A stretch of 64,000 nucleotides of DNA, from NCBI RefSeq assembly GCF_019649055.1, contig NW_026570264.1, positions 558,001-622,000 of the forward strand. The letters are read 5' to 3'. The notes under the pieces were generated by a model. That model was not told where the DNA came from, ran no database searches, and saw nothing but the letters and a program-made list of their open reading frames with translations. Shown here piece by piece: positions 1-10,213 of this stretch; positions within the stretch are counted from its first letter, which is position 1, and the number at the start of each line of letters is the position of its first letter. The stretch comes from Paramacrobiotus metropolitanus. Lineage: Eukaryota > Tardigrada > Eutardigrada > Parachela > Macrobiotidae. A program made the position numbers and the translations under genes.

Positions 1-2
1 AG

Positions 3-455
3 AAGGATGCATCGCATATGGCGGCCATGGACGACATTAACGACCGCATGGCTAACATGGCCAAAGAGAATGAGGAAGGCCGACGTAAACTTCAGGCGGA
101 AAAGGAGGCGCGGGAGGTGGAGCATCAGCGCGTCCAGGCCGAAAACCGGCGTCAGTACGAGGAAGCGCAGTGCGAGTTGAAGCAACTGCGCTGCGATATG
201 GAGAAGGCGAAAGAGTGTCAAGCGACCACCTGGCAGCAGTTCATCCCTGAGATAATCGGAGCGGCTTCGGCGGCGTTTGGACAGGTGATGAAGACCTGGA
301 GAAAGACCAGTCAGGCAAACGCTGCCGAAGCACAGACGAATGCGTTCATTCGACAACTGTCCACTCCGTCGCCAGCCACGGTACATACAGCTGCACCGTC
401 GTCCCGGGCGCCCAGGGCCCCCTCCAGTGCCACTAGGAGCGAACGCAACTGCTAA
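3..455 (+). CDS. C-terminal part of a coiled-coil protein (runs off the left edge)
   Basis: The frame is open from base 3, before the first ATG at 18, to a TAA at 453-455, so this is probably the last exon of a gene that starts outside the window. The first ~70 residues are dominated by Glu, Lys, Arg, Gln and Ala with few prolines (for example MAKENEEGRRKLQAEKEAR), as expected for a long charged coiled coil. A less charged stretch with Trp residues (TTWQQFIPEIIG) follows, then a Ser/Thr/Ala/Pro-rich tail. I recognise no enzyme domain. It could be a cytoskeletal or scaffold protein, or a gag-like coiled coil of a mobile element; nothing visible decides between them. Confidence 0.5.
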   Translation, partial: KDASHMAAMDDINDRMANMAKENEEGRRKLQAEKEAREVEHQRVQAENRRQYEEAQCELKQLRCDMEKAKECQATTWQQFIPEIIGAASAAFGQVMKTWRKTSQANAAEAQTNAFIRQLSTPSPATVHTAAPSSRAPRAPSSATRSERNC

Positions 456-1327
456 TACGCACTGAGTACTGATTTCATGTTTTATTCCTCGCTATTCTAC
501 TAGTTTCATTCCAAACTAAAAACAGTTTGCGCAGATTCCTTCGTCTCGCCATTTTAGCGTATAGGTGCAGTTTCCGCAGCAAGTTTTTTTCACGGCAGTT
601 CGATAATTTGAAGCTTACCGTTCTGTTTGTCATATTATGCGTAACGTTTGTGGATACCTGAAAGCGGGATAACTTAAATTTTCGTTTTAAAAGTTCACCA
701 ATATTATCAGTTTGGATGTTTATTTGTTCCGTCTCATAAAGCGTCGATTTTATTAGCTGCTGTGCAAGATAAGATGTATCGTTTGATATCACGTACTCAA
801 CGTCCGACTAAAATGCGAAATCTGCTAGTCACTTCCTTTGGACCGCCCACCGGTGTCGTCTCATGGGTGATCACGTGACAACCCAGGTTTTAGGCCTGAA
901 TATAGTCAGTCCTGGTCACCTCATAGAAAAAACTGCTGCTGAGGCGACAAGTTGCAACAAATGTCTCCACGATAGGTAGCAGTTATTAATCTTGTTACGC
1001 GTAATGGCTCCATATAGAAACAAAATGCTGTGTCAGATTGTTCTGCATTTACGACTGCTATGGTTCAAGAAACCATTTTTTACACAGGCTACGACTCAAA
1101 GAACGCAAATCAACCGCAAACTAAAACAAATAACAGAAGCCCTTACAAATGTCCGAACAGCTGACCGAATCTCTACGTCTGTACCAGCAATTGTGTAAAC
1201 TGATGGCTAGTGCACGCCCTAATGTGCCATAATCACCATATAAACTGTTTTAGTATTAAGCTGTTAACTCATAATACTGTTATTATAATTGTAATATTTG
1301 TTGTACAAACACCGGGTAAAAAACACC
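456..1327. other. Intergenic stretch without a recognised gene
   Basis: A 105-codon open frame on the minus strand (792 down to 475) ends in a basic segment (LLRKLHLYAKMARRRNLRKL). It has no recognisable domain and no visible splice context, so I do not call it a gene. The last 100 bases are AT-rich and lie just upstream of the first Kazal gene, where its promoter should be; I see no clear TATA box. Confidence 0.35.
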
Positions 1328-2291
1328 ATGAAAGCGACAGCGGGTGTTTTGATGTTCATATTTCTGGCAGCTGGTAAGGAAAGATTATACTAATTGCAGT
1401 TTTGCAGCAACTGTATCGCTATACATACTAACTGTTACTACTATATTATTACCCAAATTAACAAAGCTAAAATTTATTCTAAAAGTTGCTAGATTTAAGA
1501 TTCTGAATGGTAAACGGTCCGAAACAACCGCATATTTTAAGCTAAAAGACAGCAAATCATCTTTTGCAATCAAAACACAGCTTCCAGAGTCAATCATTCG
1601 TTGAATACTAGTCTTGAACTTGTGTGTACTATTCGCTGGTTACTTGAAGATACTGGGTTGAAAAAAAGGGATCTTAGTTTTATTGTGGTGTCTCTTCCGG
1701 TATGTTTCATTATGGCAGGCATGGTCAGCAAGACGGATTGTTTCTTCCCGTGTACCACCTTTCCTTCCGTTGGACCGGTGTGTGGAAAGAATGGGATCAC
1801 GTACTCCAGCGAGCGCATAGCCTACTGTCTCGGTAAGGTCTACGTTTTGAAATTACAAGTAGTCTCAATTTTTAAGGGCGAAGAGCCTAACTTTCAGAAG
1901 CAAATGCATGTGTTTAGGGACCATCCATAAATTAGTAACGCCAGTAGGGGGTAGGGGGAGTCTTTAAAACGTTACTATTTATGACAAAGGGGAGAGGGGC
2001 TTTAAAAAAATGTGTTACGTTTTGTTACAATTATGACGTCACAATGGTAAAGCTTATGGAGGGGTTTTGATTTTATTACGTAACGCTTAGGGGAGGGGGT
2101 CTCAGTTTTGTTAACATTGGTGACACAGGGGGAGGGGAGTATTCAAAATCGTGAATTTTGGCGTTACGTAATTTATGGATGGCCCCTTAACTTGCCCATT
2201 TACATCTTTGAATTCCCCAGGTGTCGCAGTAGCTCATCAAGGCAAATGCGAGAAAAAGCGCTGCTTCTGCAGCTGCGATGGCGATGGATGA
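1328..2291 (+). CDS. Small secreted Kazal-type protein, copy A (3 exons)
   Basis: Exons 1328-1373, 1719-1832 and 2221-2291 give about 76 residues. Exon 1 is a signal peptide (MKATAGVLMFIFLAA). Exon 2 carries the Kazal core with the PVCGKNGITYSSE signature. Exon 3 is a short Cys-rich tail ending CFCSCDGDG. Both introns are phase 1, and junctions read GGTAAGG and GGTAAGG at donors, GGCAG and CCCCAG at acceptors. Kazal domains inhibit serine proteases through a loop before the central Cys. Here the Cys expected after TYSSE is Arg (codon CGC), so one disulfide partner is missing compared with the 7,212 copy, and inhibitory function is doubtful. Intron 2 contains a 270-bp inverted-repeat transposon. 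The exon plan is shared by the other copies at 5,742, 7,212, 8,565 and 49,607. Confidence 0.75.
1917..2186. mobile_element. PIF/Harbinger-like MITE in intron 2 of Kazal copy A
   Basis: The ends are imperfect inverted repeats of about 28 bp: GGGACCATCCATAAATTAG at the left and the reverse complement CTAA-free variant ending GGATGGCCCC at the right. Both ends are flanked by TTA (1914-1916 and 2187-2189), the 3-bp target-site type of PIF/Harbinger elements. The interior is G-rich with repeated GGGGAGGGG tracts and no coding capacity, so the element is non-autonomous. It lies wholly inside an intron between the donor at 1833 and the acceptor at 2220. Confidence 0.7.
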
Positions 2292-2527
2292 GAGATCTCG
2301 TTGTGCTTTCGGTTTTCCTAGAATGGTCAGGTAAACCATTGTCAACACTGTATCGACGCTGTCTTGTGAGTGTCGCAACAGCAATCGTTTGCGCCGGGAA
2401 AGGTAACTGCCGGTTGAAGCGGTCTGATGCGATTCTAACTTTTTCGAACTCAATTTTCGAACTCGATTTTTTTAGATTTAATATAATGGTTCAGCTGCTT
2501 ATTCAGACTTGTAATTTTAGCGAATAC

Positions 2528-3593
2528 CAAGGCCTAAAATAGTGTCCATTAATGGACAAAGTGTCCATCATTGAAAACAGTTTGTCCATCATTGCCGGAA
2601 AAAGTGTCCATTATTGTAAAATTCAAATAAAATAAGAAAATTAAATGGGGGTCTATGAATTTCAAATTAATTTTTTTAGATTGTTGTCTCCCCTGTTTTC
2701 GAGCTGTTTAGAAAGTTAAAACACTTCCCTTTATGCCTTTTTAAGCGTCTTCAAAGTAATCAAGGTCAAGGCAGTCAGTCAGCTATGCCTACAGTCAGCT
2801 GTCTATCTGCCTGTCAAACGCACGAATACTTACCATAAGATTCACAACCGATATTCTCTGCTGTCTTCTTGTGTGTATGAGTACTGCATTTACATGTACA
2901 CTTTAAGAAATGATTTTTTGCGGTAACACCGTAACGGCATGATCTGTACAATACATTACTCCCGTTTAGCTAGCTTAAAAGCAAAAAACACATTCTCGTT
3001 GTCAACCATGTCGTTAAACGTTCCAAGAACAGAGACAGCGTTTCCCCGTTGTATCTCAATACTGATTTTCTGGCGCAAAATCATTGTATGTACTGCATTT
3101 ACATTGTATTTACAGTATATACCTGGTTTCAATGGCTTTGCTAGCAGAAGATGATTCCCGCAGCAAATGAAATAACCAATAACTCTTTTATTACTGCTTA
3201 ATTTAGGCTGTTGATTTCTACAGGTATTTACCGGTCGTCTGCTTACTGACCACTAAGTAGTAAAATAACACATGAAGGTTCATGTTACAAAGAGGAAAAT
3301 TAATATATTCAGTATTTTTATTCGAATTTCTAACCATTTCTTCAGCCCACCTATTCGTTGACTTCGCGCTTCGCGCGAAGAGATTTTACTCGAACAAATG
3401 TTTTACACACTTATGCCAATTTCTTACAATATTCAATATTTGAAACACCACCCCGTATATCAGCAAAATTTGTCGTAGTGCGCAAAGGTCACGGAATCGC
3501 TTAAGATTTTTCCCGCCCCCCTTGGGGGGGGAGGGTGAAAACGTCCCCCCTCCAGGGGTGTCCATCATTGACTTTGCACTATTTTAGGCCCTG
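2528..3593. mobile_element. hAT-like non-autonomous DNA transposon
   Basis: Terminal inverted repeats start CAAGGCCTAAAATAGTG and end CACTATTTTAGGCCCTG, with one mismatch in 17. The element is flanked by perfect 8-bp direct repeats GCGAATAC at 2520-2527 and 3594-3601. An 8-bp target duplication with CARGG-type ends is the hAT hallmark. Subterminal copies of GTGTCCATCATTG occur at both ends, as expected for transposase binding sites. The 1.07-kb interior has no transposase-like frame. It sits about 240 bp downstream of Kazal copy A. Confidence 0.85.
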
Positions 3594-3786
3594 GCGAATA
3601 CGTTAGCGTTATAGTAGGCTACTGAGTCACTGACCACCTGTACTTCTTTTTGTAAAGTATGATGCTTAGCTACGCTATGCTTTCAAGTATAGATCAACAG
3701 GATTTGCGCCCTATGGCCAACAAAAACGGAACGTGTTGTTTAACATGCTTAAAATTGCAGTAGAGTCAACTGATACACTGCAAGTA

Positions 3787-4382
3787 CAGTAAAATCCCTC
3801 TACTACATACACCCTCCGTTCTCAGCTTTCTGAATGTTGTAAAGAGGTGTATGTTACATAGGGGCACTACCCCTGGGGGCGGTCGGTAATTTACCCCCCA
3901 GGGGGCTGTTGTAGATTGGTCAGTAGTAACTAAGCAAGGTGCAGCTGACGTTTTGTTTATTTATTTCATGCTATTCCTCCAAAAAAAACTCTGTCGCTTC
4001 TGTTTTGCGTACCGTTTCAAAAAGCTACCATATTACTGGCAGTTTATTCTTCAGAATTAACCGGTGATCTTTAATTTTTGATGCCTTTTTGCTGTTTTTT
4101 TCTGTCAGATCTGGTACTGGACAGATTTGAACCAGAAACCGGAACTTTCTTTGAAACTTTTCTCAACTTATTCAGGCAGCTGTATGTAACGCAGGGGTTG
4201 ACTGTATGTTAAATACTGTCAGCGGTTCCAAGGAAGGTGTATGCTATACTTATAGAGGGGTGTATGTTATATAGAGAACTGCCCCTATGTTATAATCCAC
4301 CGAACAGTCCGGTTCCCAGCCGCACGTATACAATAAAGAGGTGAATGTTGTATAAGGGTGTATGTAACGAGGGGTTTTACTG
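3787..4382. mobile_element. Tc1/mariner-like MITE
   Basis: Inverted ends CAGTAAAATCCCTC and GAGGGGTTTTACTG are flanked by TA on both sides (3785-3786 and 4383-4384), the Tc1/mariner target. GGTGTATGT-type subterminal motifs recur at 3849, 4240, 4259 and 4357. There is no transposase frame. Confidence 0.65.
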
Positions 4383-5741
4383 TAGTGCCAATGTTTTTAC
4401 CAAACTCCACGAATTCGATTTCGAAGCCGAACGAAACAAGATAAACCGGTTTCATGCAGAAAATTAAATGTCCGGTCACATTTTCCATGTAGGACAAGAG
4501 AAGTACGTCCTTCAATTAAAACACTGATGTGTTCCTGTTGAGCTGTCTGTTGATTTTGGTATTCAACTTTGTAACCGCAACCCAACAGGCGGTTTTCCAC
4601 GGTTTCAATTGTAGATGGTACAGTTTGTTTTTAATACTACAGCCCCTACCAGTTCAACTGGATGATGATACGATGTCAGGATGAGCTGTCGTTTTACTTT
4701 GTAGCAAAAGCCTTTTACTATCACGCAGTGACATTAAAGTTTCTTATTCGAGTCTTCGACCGCACATCACTACTCAACAATTTACATGTGTCATGTTGTT
4801 GAAACGTTGAAACGGTTGAAACGGTTGTTTGTTTCGTTGAAACGGTAGTAATCTTTTCTGCGGAAAGCCGGAAGCAACGGTACAGTCTGTACTAAAGCAA
4901 GATTGTCAGCCAACGAGAAGGACATTTTGGTCCGTCGCACCAGCATAATCGTGGCGCGGCAAACTGACGACCGTTTTTGGATTTTACTGCAGGGGGCGTA
5001 TGAGATTAAATTTTCACACTCGGTACCCACCGTCGTTGCGTTTGCCGTTTACGTCCATGTCATGCATGGAAATTTCATACAGAAAACACAGTGTCAGTTT
5101 TTGTTGGATACAAAATCTTTCATGTTTGAAAAGAATCGTTGTTTGCATAGCATATTATTAAGGGAGGCAAGTCAACCGCGCAGTCAAAGCACTATTCCAA
5201 AAAATTATGTACCAGCTTAAAGAAATTACGTACAATATGCATAGCAATTACGTACGATATACGGGGCATATGTGCCGGCGAAACAGAATTTACAAAAATG
5301 TACATGTCGGTGCCGAATAAACGCAAAGCCAGACGACGCTGTTCCCGTTGAGTTGTCACTCCAAATTCAGCGTTAGCGTGATTTAATCCCACATAATTCA
5401 GCACCTATCAATAATTAATTTAACTGACAGCAACGGAGATTAGGAGCGTGTAACTTGCTACCAGGGCAAACCCGGCCACTGTACGGTGCTGAAAATGAAA
5501 AAGGAAATAGATGCCCAAAATTTAAGGCACACGTTATTTCGGCTGTAGAACAGTTTTGCAGCTTTAACATTAATAGCATCCGGCTAGATATTTCATCCGT
5601 TCGGACGGTATTCCCTGTTTACTGCAGCACATGTTAGTGTAAGAAGGACTGAGGCCGTTATGCATATTGAAGTAAAGCACTTTCAATTTTGTGTTACATA
5701 GTATATCAGTAATATACGGTGTAATTTGTGTTCCTGTACAG
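4383..5741. other. Intergenic stretch without a recognised gene
   Basis: Only short frames on both strands, none with a domain I recognise. A small run of GAAACGGTT units is present at about 4798-4845. The signal-peptide exon expected for the broken Kazal copy at 5,742 was looked for here and not found. Confidence 0.4.
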
Positions 5742-5999
5742 TCATGGTAAGCCCGATCGACTGCTTATTTTTCTGTGGCGGGATGGTTTGCAGCTCTCGC
5801 GAATCGCCGGTGTGTGGAACGAATGGGAAACGTATCTGAGCCAGTGCCTAGCAGACTGTGCAGGTAAATCTGTTGCTTTTCTTTAAAGCAATCAAAGCAA
5901 AGCAATAATTTGTGCAGCTACGAAATTTTATTTTTACGCTTTCCAGGCACCAAAATAGCTCACGACGGAGAATGCAAAAGCCAGTGCACTTGCCCTTGA
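5742..5999 (+). pseudogene. Broken Kazal copy B (exons 2 and 3 only)
   Basis: Exon 2 (5742-5863) begins after TGTACAG and encodes MVSPIDCLFFCGGMVCSS followed by a PVCGTNGK Kazal core. One base is then missing between GGGAAA and CGTATCTG (about 5827-5833), so the conserved TYLSQCLADCA segment is read only in the next frame and the original frame meets a stop at once. Exon 3 (5947-5999, acceptor TTCCAG) encodes GTKIAHDGECKSQCTCP and a TGA. Intron position and phase match the intact copies. I found no signal-peptide exon upstream. A sequencing error could mimic the frameshift, but the missing first exon supports a pseudogene. Confidence 0.7.
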
Positions 6000-6215
6000 A
6001 AGATAGGAGAACTCCTGTAACGCTCGCCCTGTAGTTGTAGTGCTATGTGAAAGGATGTGGAACTGCACAGGAAAGCGCCCAGCTATTTCGGAATGGAGAA
6101 TACTTTTTTGTGATAGCGTTATTTTTGAATCCCATATGTGTTATTATAAGGTACAAGCGAAATCGCCACCAAAACGTGACGTGATTCATTGCATCTGTTA
6201 CGTTTCCGCCATATA

Positions 6216-6674
6216 CCGTAATTATCGAATTTGTGGCACCCCCGAAATAAGCGCACCCCCCGTATTAAGCGCACCGCCGCAATCATGTTCGAAAAATAAT
6301 GGCACCCCCCGAAATTACGGCACCCGGTGCCGTAATTAAATGTTAAGTCTAATAAACCGGTAATTAGATCGTAATTTTTGTTTAAGATTTATACGCTAAA
6401 GTTAAAATTTTTAAACGATTACTACCATTTGCGAGCTAGCCATATACCGGTAACTAGGGCGCTCAGTTTCGGTACAGCTGGATGCGCTGTTGTTTCGCTT
6501 CTAAGATAATAATTCCTGGAATTTATTGTTTGAAAAATAACGGCCCCTTCTAAAATTTATTGTTTGAAAAATAAGGGCACCCCCCGAAATAAGCGCACCT
6601 CCCCGAAATAAGCGCACCTGCTCCTTGGCATTCGAACTATTTGCCGCCCAGTGCGGCAAATTCGATAATTACGG
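6216..6674. mobile_element. Mariner-like MITE with repeated GC-rich subterminal motifs
   Basis: Ends CCGTAATTATCGAATTTG and CAAATTCGATAATTACGG are inverted and flanked by TA (6214-6215 and 6675-6676). Just inside each end lie several copies of GCACCCCCCGAAATAAGCG-type sequence. There is no coding capacity. Its organisation resembles the element at 33,653, which shares CCGTAA termini and GGGGGCGTTAA blocks. Confidence 0.7.
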
Positions 6675-7101
6675 TAGCATGCAGTAAATTTCACGGTCTA
6701 CAGCAACTCCACTGGTAGTAAAGTGACTTTCACATCACCAGTCGAGCGTTAACGCTTAAAATAAAATAACTGCTAAGGCAATGGATTCTTTACAAAGTTT
6801 GCAACGTACCGTTTATTTGCTTATCTTGTTGCATACGAGAAATTCTCATGCAATACATTGTGTAGTTTATTTGTACTGTAAAGGAAAGCTGCGATTGGAA
6901 AAAATGCTTAATAGTTGTTCGCATACAGTTTCTAGTCAGACAATGGTATATCGGAAGCTCATAATAAAATGCAAAAGCCCGAGCGGCAACTGTAACCAGA
7001 ATGCTGAGACAGTCAGCGGAAATACTGAACGCTTGAGAAGGCAGTGACAGAAGACAATATCATTTTCGCACTTTTGCTAACCTAGCTTGATTCGACAGAA
7101 T

Positions 7102-7180
7102 TCTAGAGTAAGGTTTACAGGTTTCTAGAGTAAGGTTTACAGGTTTACAGGTAAGGCGTGATTTCAAGGTTTACAGTTTA
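7102..7180. repeat. Short direct repeats upstream of Kazal copy C
   Basis: A 22-bp unit starting TCTAGAGTAAGGTTTACAGG occurs twice (7102 and 7124), followed by further partial GGTTTACAG units to about 7180. This is 30 to 110 bp upstream of the start codon at 7212. Confidence 0.7.
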
Positions 7181-7211
7181 CACGTATTATTCCGCAGCGA
7201 TCGCTGGCAAA

Positions 7212-7680
7212 ATGAAAGCGATTTCAATTGGATTGTTGGCTGCTATTCTGGCAGGTGGTAAGTACTTTGATGACCATTTAGCACAACTTTAACTAGTAAC
7301 AGATTCTGATGGTCCACCTGTTTTTATGGCAGCCCTGATAAGCAAGACGGAGTGTTTTAATATTTGCTTCAGCAACTTTTGCTACGGCGGTGGGTCGGTG
7401 TGTGGAGCTGACGGAACAACATACTCCAGTGAATGTCGAGCGAACTGTGCAAGTAATCTATATTTTGTTAGCTGTTTGGATTGTACGAGTACATGGTATA
7501 TACTGCAGCACTTCATTATGAAGACGAAACAAGTTTATCAAACTAGCATATTGTTGTTTCTTGACTATTTATATTTTTACAGAAACCACGGTAGCTCATA
7601 AAGGCGAATGCGAGAAAAAAGGATGCCTCTGTAGTTGCTTTTGCAAGGACAGGAGCTCTCCTCTTACGTTCGAGCTATAA
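7212..7680 (+). CDS. Small secreted Kazal-type protein, copy C (3 exons)
   Basis: Exons 7212-7257, 7333-7452 and 7583-7680 give 87 residues. Exon 1 is a signal peptide (MKAISIGLLAAILAG). Exon 2 holds a Kazal core with all expected landmarks: TECFNIC, then SVCGADGTTYSSECRANC. Exon 3 adds a lysine- and Cys-rich tail (GECEKKGCLCSCFC) and ends FEL. Both introns are phase 1. This is the best preserved member of the left-hand set. A secreted serine-protease inhibitor is the family expectation; the Cys-rich tail is shared with copies A and D and is not part of the classical domain. A polyadenylation signal AATAAA follows at 7752-7757, 72 bp after the stop. Confidence 0.85.
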
Positions 7681-8564
7681 TCGAATTGATGTCCGTCAGC
7701 GCTAAGCCTTATAGAAGGACCTGCTACTTTGGGGATATTATTGTGTTTTCGAATAAAATGGCTGTATAAATAAATTAAAAAGGGCATTCTCGGCTGGCTG
7801 GGAGCAGACTTGGTGCTGTGGTTTTGGGCTCATTTTTTACATCATCGCTGTTTTGCCTTTTATGTTGTTATGGTAAATAAACCTGAAGAACGGTGGTATC
7901 CATGATCAGATTATAATTTTTTTTAATGTTTCTGTTTTTAAACACGACGAAAAAATGAAAATGCCGAAAAATGACAATACGTATGTGGCTGGAAAATCAT
8001 TGTTACAATCACGTACTTTGTTATAGGTGCTTTTGGCGCATAGATGCTACGTCGCACCATTGCTTGCGGTAATCATAAACTGACCTTCGACCGGCCTTGT
8101 GCATGAGATTTGGTACGCAAATGGCGGTGTCAAGTTCACGTCTTAGCAGATGCCATTCAAAACAACTTATAGACGCAAAATAAAATGAAACGCAATGTTT
8201 TGTATGTCCTTCGATACGCAACGAGGAAGGTTTGAAGAATCGGTGTTTGCATAGTATAATATCGAAAAGAACTCAAGTCAGCTGCATATTGAACGACACA
8301 AAAAGCATGCCAGCACGATGCTAAGCACGATACAAAATCGCTTCGATAGATTGCAAGTACACTACTATAGTATTTGAAAAAGTCGTCAAACACCATGCCG
8401 AAACTCTGAGCCGCAAAAAGACAAAAAGGGTTCTACGCCTAGCGGATGCCATCGTAGACGACTCTGTGCCCATTGTACAACACTTTTTTGCATTCGACCG
8501 ATAGCTGAAGGCTTGCTAGTTATTGCCTATTAACAGTAACAAACTGATAGGTACAGATAATATT
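7681..8564. other. Intergenic stretch without a recognised gene
   Basis: AT-rich sequence after the Kazal C polyadenylation signal. Bases around 8470-8500 resemble, in reverse orientation, the GCAAAAAAGTGTT end of the dispersed repeat family seen at 22,060 and 50,870. No coding region supported. Confidence 0.4.
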
Positions 8565-9038
8565 ATGAAAGCGGTAATCGCTGTATGCGTGGTCATCTTC
8601 CTGGGGACTGGTAAGGAAGTGCTGCCATTAATTTTATAGTAATTTTGCTTGGGGGCAGACTGTGGAATTACCTAGATTATTATTTCAGTCATGGTCATTC
8701 AGACGGAGTGTATGTTGCTCTGTCCTAATACGGAGTGCCGCCCTGAAGGGGCCGGTCGGGTGTGTGGAACGGACGGGAACACCTACGCGCACGATTGTAT
8801 GGCGAATTGTCATGGTAATGTTCTGACATTTTCCAGTGAAATATAGCAACGCTCCAGTACGACATCGTACATACTAGTTAACTAGAAGTATAGCATCCAT
8901 TTATCTTCCTAGAATCTTTAAATTTTTCGAGGTGCCAGGGTATCGTATAAAGGCTATTGTGGGAAAAAAGAAGAAAAGAAGCGCTTCTGCGGCTGCGATT
9001 GCAATGATAACAAAGCTCGTGTTGTTTTCCAGTTGTAG
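8565..9038 (+). CDS. Small secreted Kazal-type protein, copy D (3 exons)
   Basis: Exons 8565-8610, 8689-8814 and 8932-9038 give 92 residues. Exon 1 is a signal peptide (MKAVIAVCVVIFLGTG). Exon 2 encodes MVIQTECMLLCPNTECRP, then a Kazal core RVCGTDGNTYAHDCMANC. Exon 3 is a Lys/Glu-rich, Cys-containing tail (YCGKKEEKKRFCGCDCND) ending VVFQL. The exon-3 acceptor is TTTCGAG, not the CCAG eight bases further on, because only the former keeps the reading frame used by its paralogues. Both introns are phase 1. All Kazal cysteines of exon 2 are present, so the protein may be functional. Confidence 0.8.
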
Positions 9039-9394
9039 TTCGGAGTGGTGTGCGCCACGATAGGGAACCGCAGCTTAAAGTGCCCTGATATTCCGGGGAT
9101 ACGATATATTATTTGAATGAAATAGGTTTTATCTGTGCATCTGTACACGTGAAGGACTAAAGGTTAATGACATTTTGATGATCTGTGATGTAGTTGCGCG
9201 GTTTGAGGTAAACGTCTAGAGCAACGACAGCTTTGTTTTTACGTCATTTGGAATAACGCCGGCACAAACCTAAATACACTTCCTTGTCTGCGAGCCAACT
9301 GTCATCACAGACTCGCAGTATAGTACAATATAAAAGGGGATTTATTGGGTTATTCACATTGACAGTGGTTAAACTCAAAATCACGCAGTAATCA

Positions 9395-10213
9395 TCATTT
9401 CAACACATAGTACACTTCATCCAGTCTCTTGACAGTACAAAACATTTCCTGAACATACGCAGCATTACCTCGCATCAAAGCAACACTGATTCTCTCCTTC
9501 AGAAACTGAGTGGACCGTTTCTCCTGTGTCCTCTCAAAAAGCATTTTACCGAGTGTAGACATCTTACATTTCGATTCTTTACCCCACACGCCCATTGTTT
9601 CGAAAACCAAAGCAGAAAAGTTGAAATTATCGCGTATATATCCGTGCTTATGGTTTTTCTTTGCCTCTGCCATAACGGCGGCAGCACCGGCCTCCTGGGA
9701 CGTCTTGGCGATGTAGGAAGTGGCCATGGTGTCCGGGCAGGTGACGTCCCAAACCCAAGATTTTCCTTGACTAAAGGGGACCGAGGTCATGCCGTCCGGT
9801 CGTTTCAGAGTGTCGCGGTACAGGCCTGGTGGTTCCAGAACAGAAGGAATGCTGGCCGAATCACACGCACGATGGATGACATCTCTGATTTCGTTGTGAC
9901 GAGAGATTTTCGCTTTCAGATGCTTACATCCCAACCCGTGATATCCCCACTTGTCAACAGCGCTGCAGCATTTGCACCGGTGTTCTATACATACTGTAGC
10001 GCCGATGCGCTGCGCGATGGAGATTCTCACTTCGGTATTTGACAGCAAGGTGCCGAGGCTTGCCACTGGAACCGCGTTAAGCCACAGTCCGGATTCGGGC
10101 TGGGACACAGCTAGCAGCCGGGCTTTATGGTTAACGGAGTAGTTTGACGTAATACTGCTTCTTTTGGAGGAGAACGACCGGTATGTCCAAAGCATGCTGT
10201 ACAATATTAACAT
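9395..10213 (-). mobile_element. Retroelement C-terminal domain fragment (restriction-like endonuclease type)
   Basis: A 272-codon minus-strand frame carries a compact Cys/His cluster (CKCCSAVDKWGYHGLGC). A charged segment follows, then KRPDGMTSVPFSQGKSWVWD and VTCPDT, and it ends with an RISVALMRGNAAYV block. The order Cys/His cluster, RPD, then WD matches the C-terminal endonuclease-like region after the reverse transcriptase in several invertebrate retroelements of the RLE non-LTR type. No reverse transcriptase domain is visible upstream (above 10,214), so this is a 5'-truncated copy, which is normal for LINE-type insertion. AATAAA lies just after the stop on the same strand (about 9,340). 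The precise element family is uncertain. Confidence 0.55.

Noticed and set aside
475-792. 105-codon minus-strand open frame
   Set aside because: Basic, Asn-rich, no domain and no splice or promoter context; length is within chance for AT-rich DNA.
3361-3382. Palindrome CTTCGCGCTTCGCGCGAAG taken as a Helitron 3' end
   Set aside because: It is not followed by CTAG and lies inside the hAT-like element with clear 8-bp duplication.
7102-7180. CRISPR-like short repeats
   Set aside because: Only two full 22-bp units with no spacers; an ordinary short tandem duplication in a eukaryotic genome.
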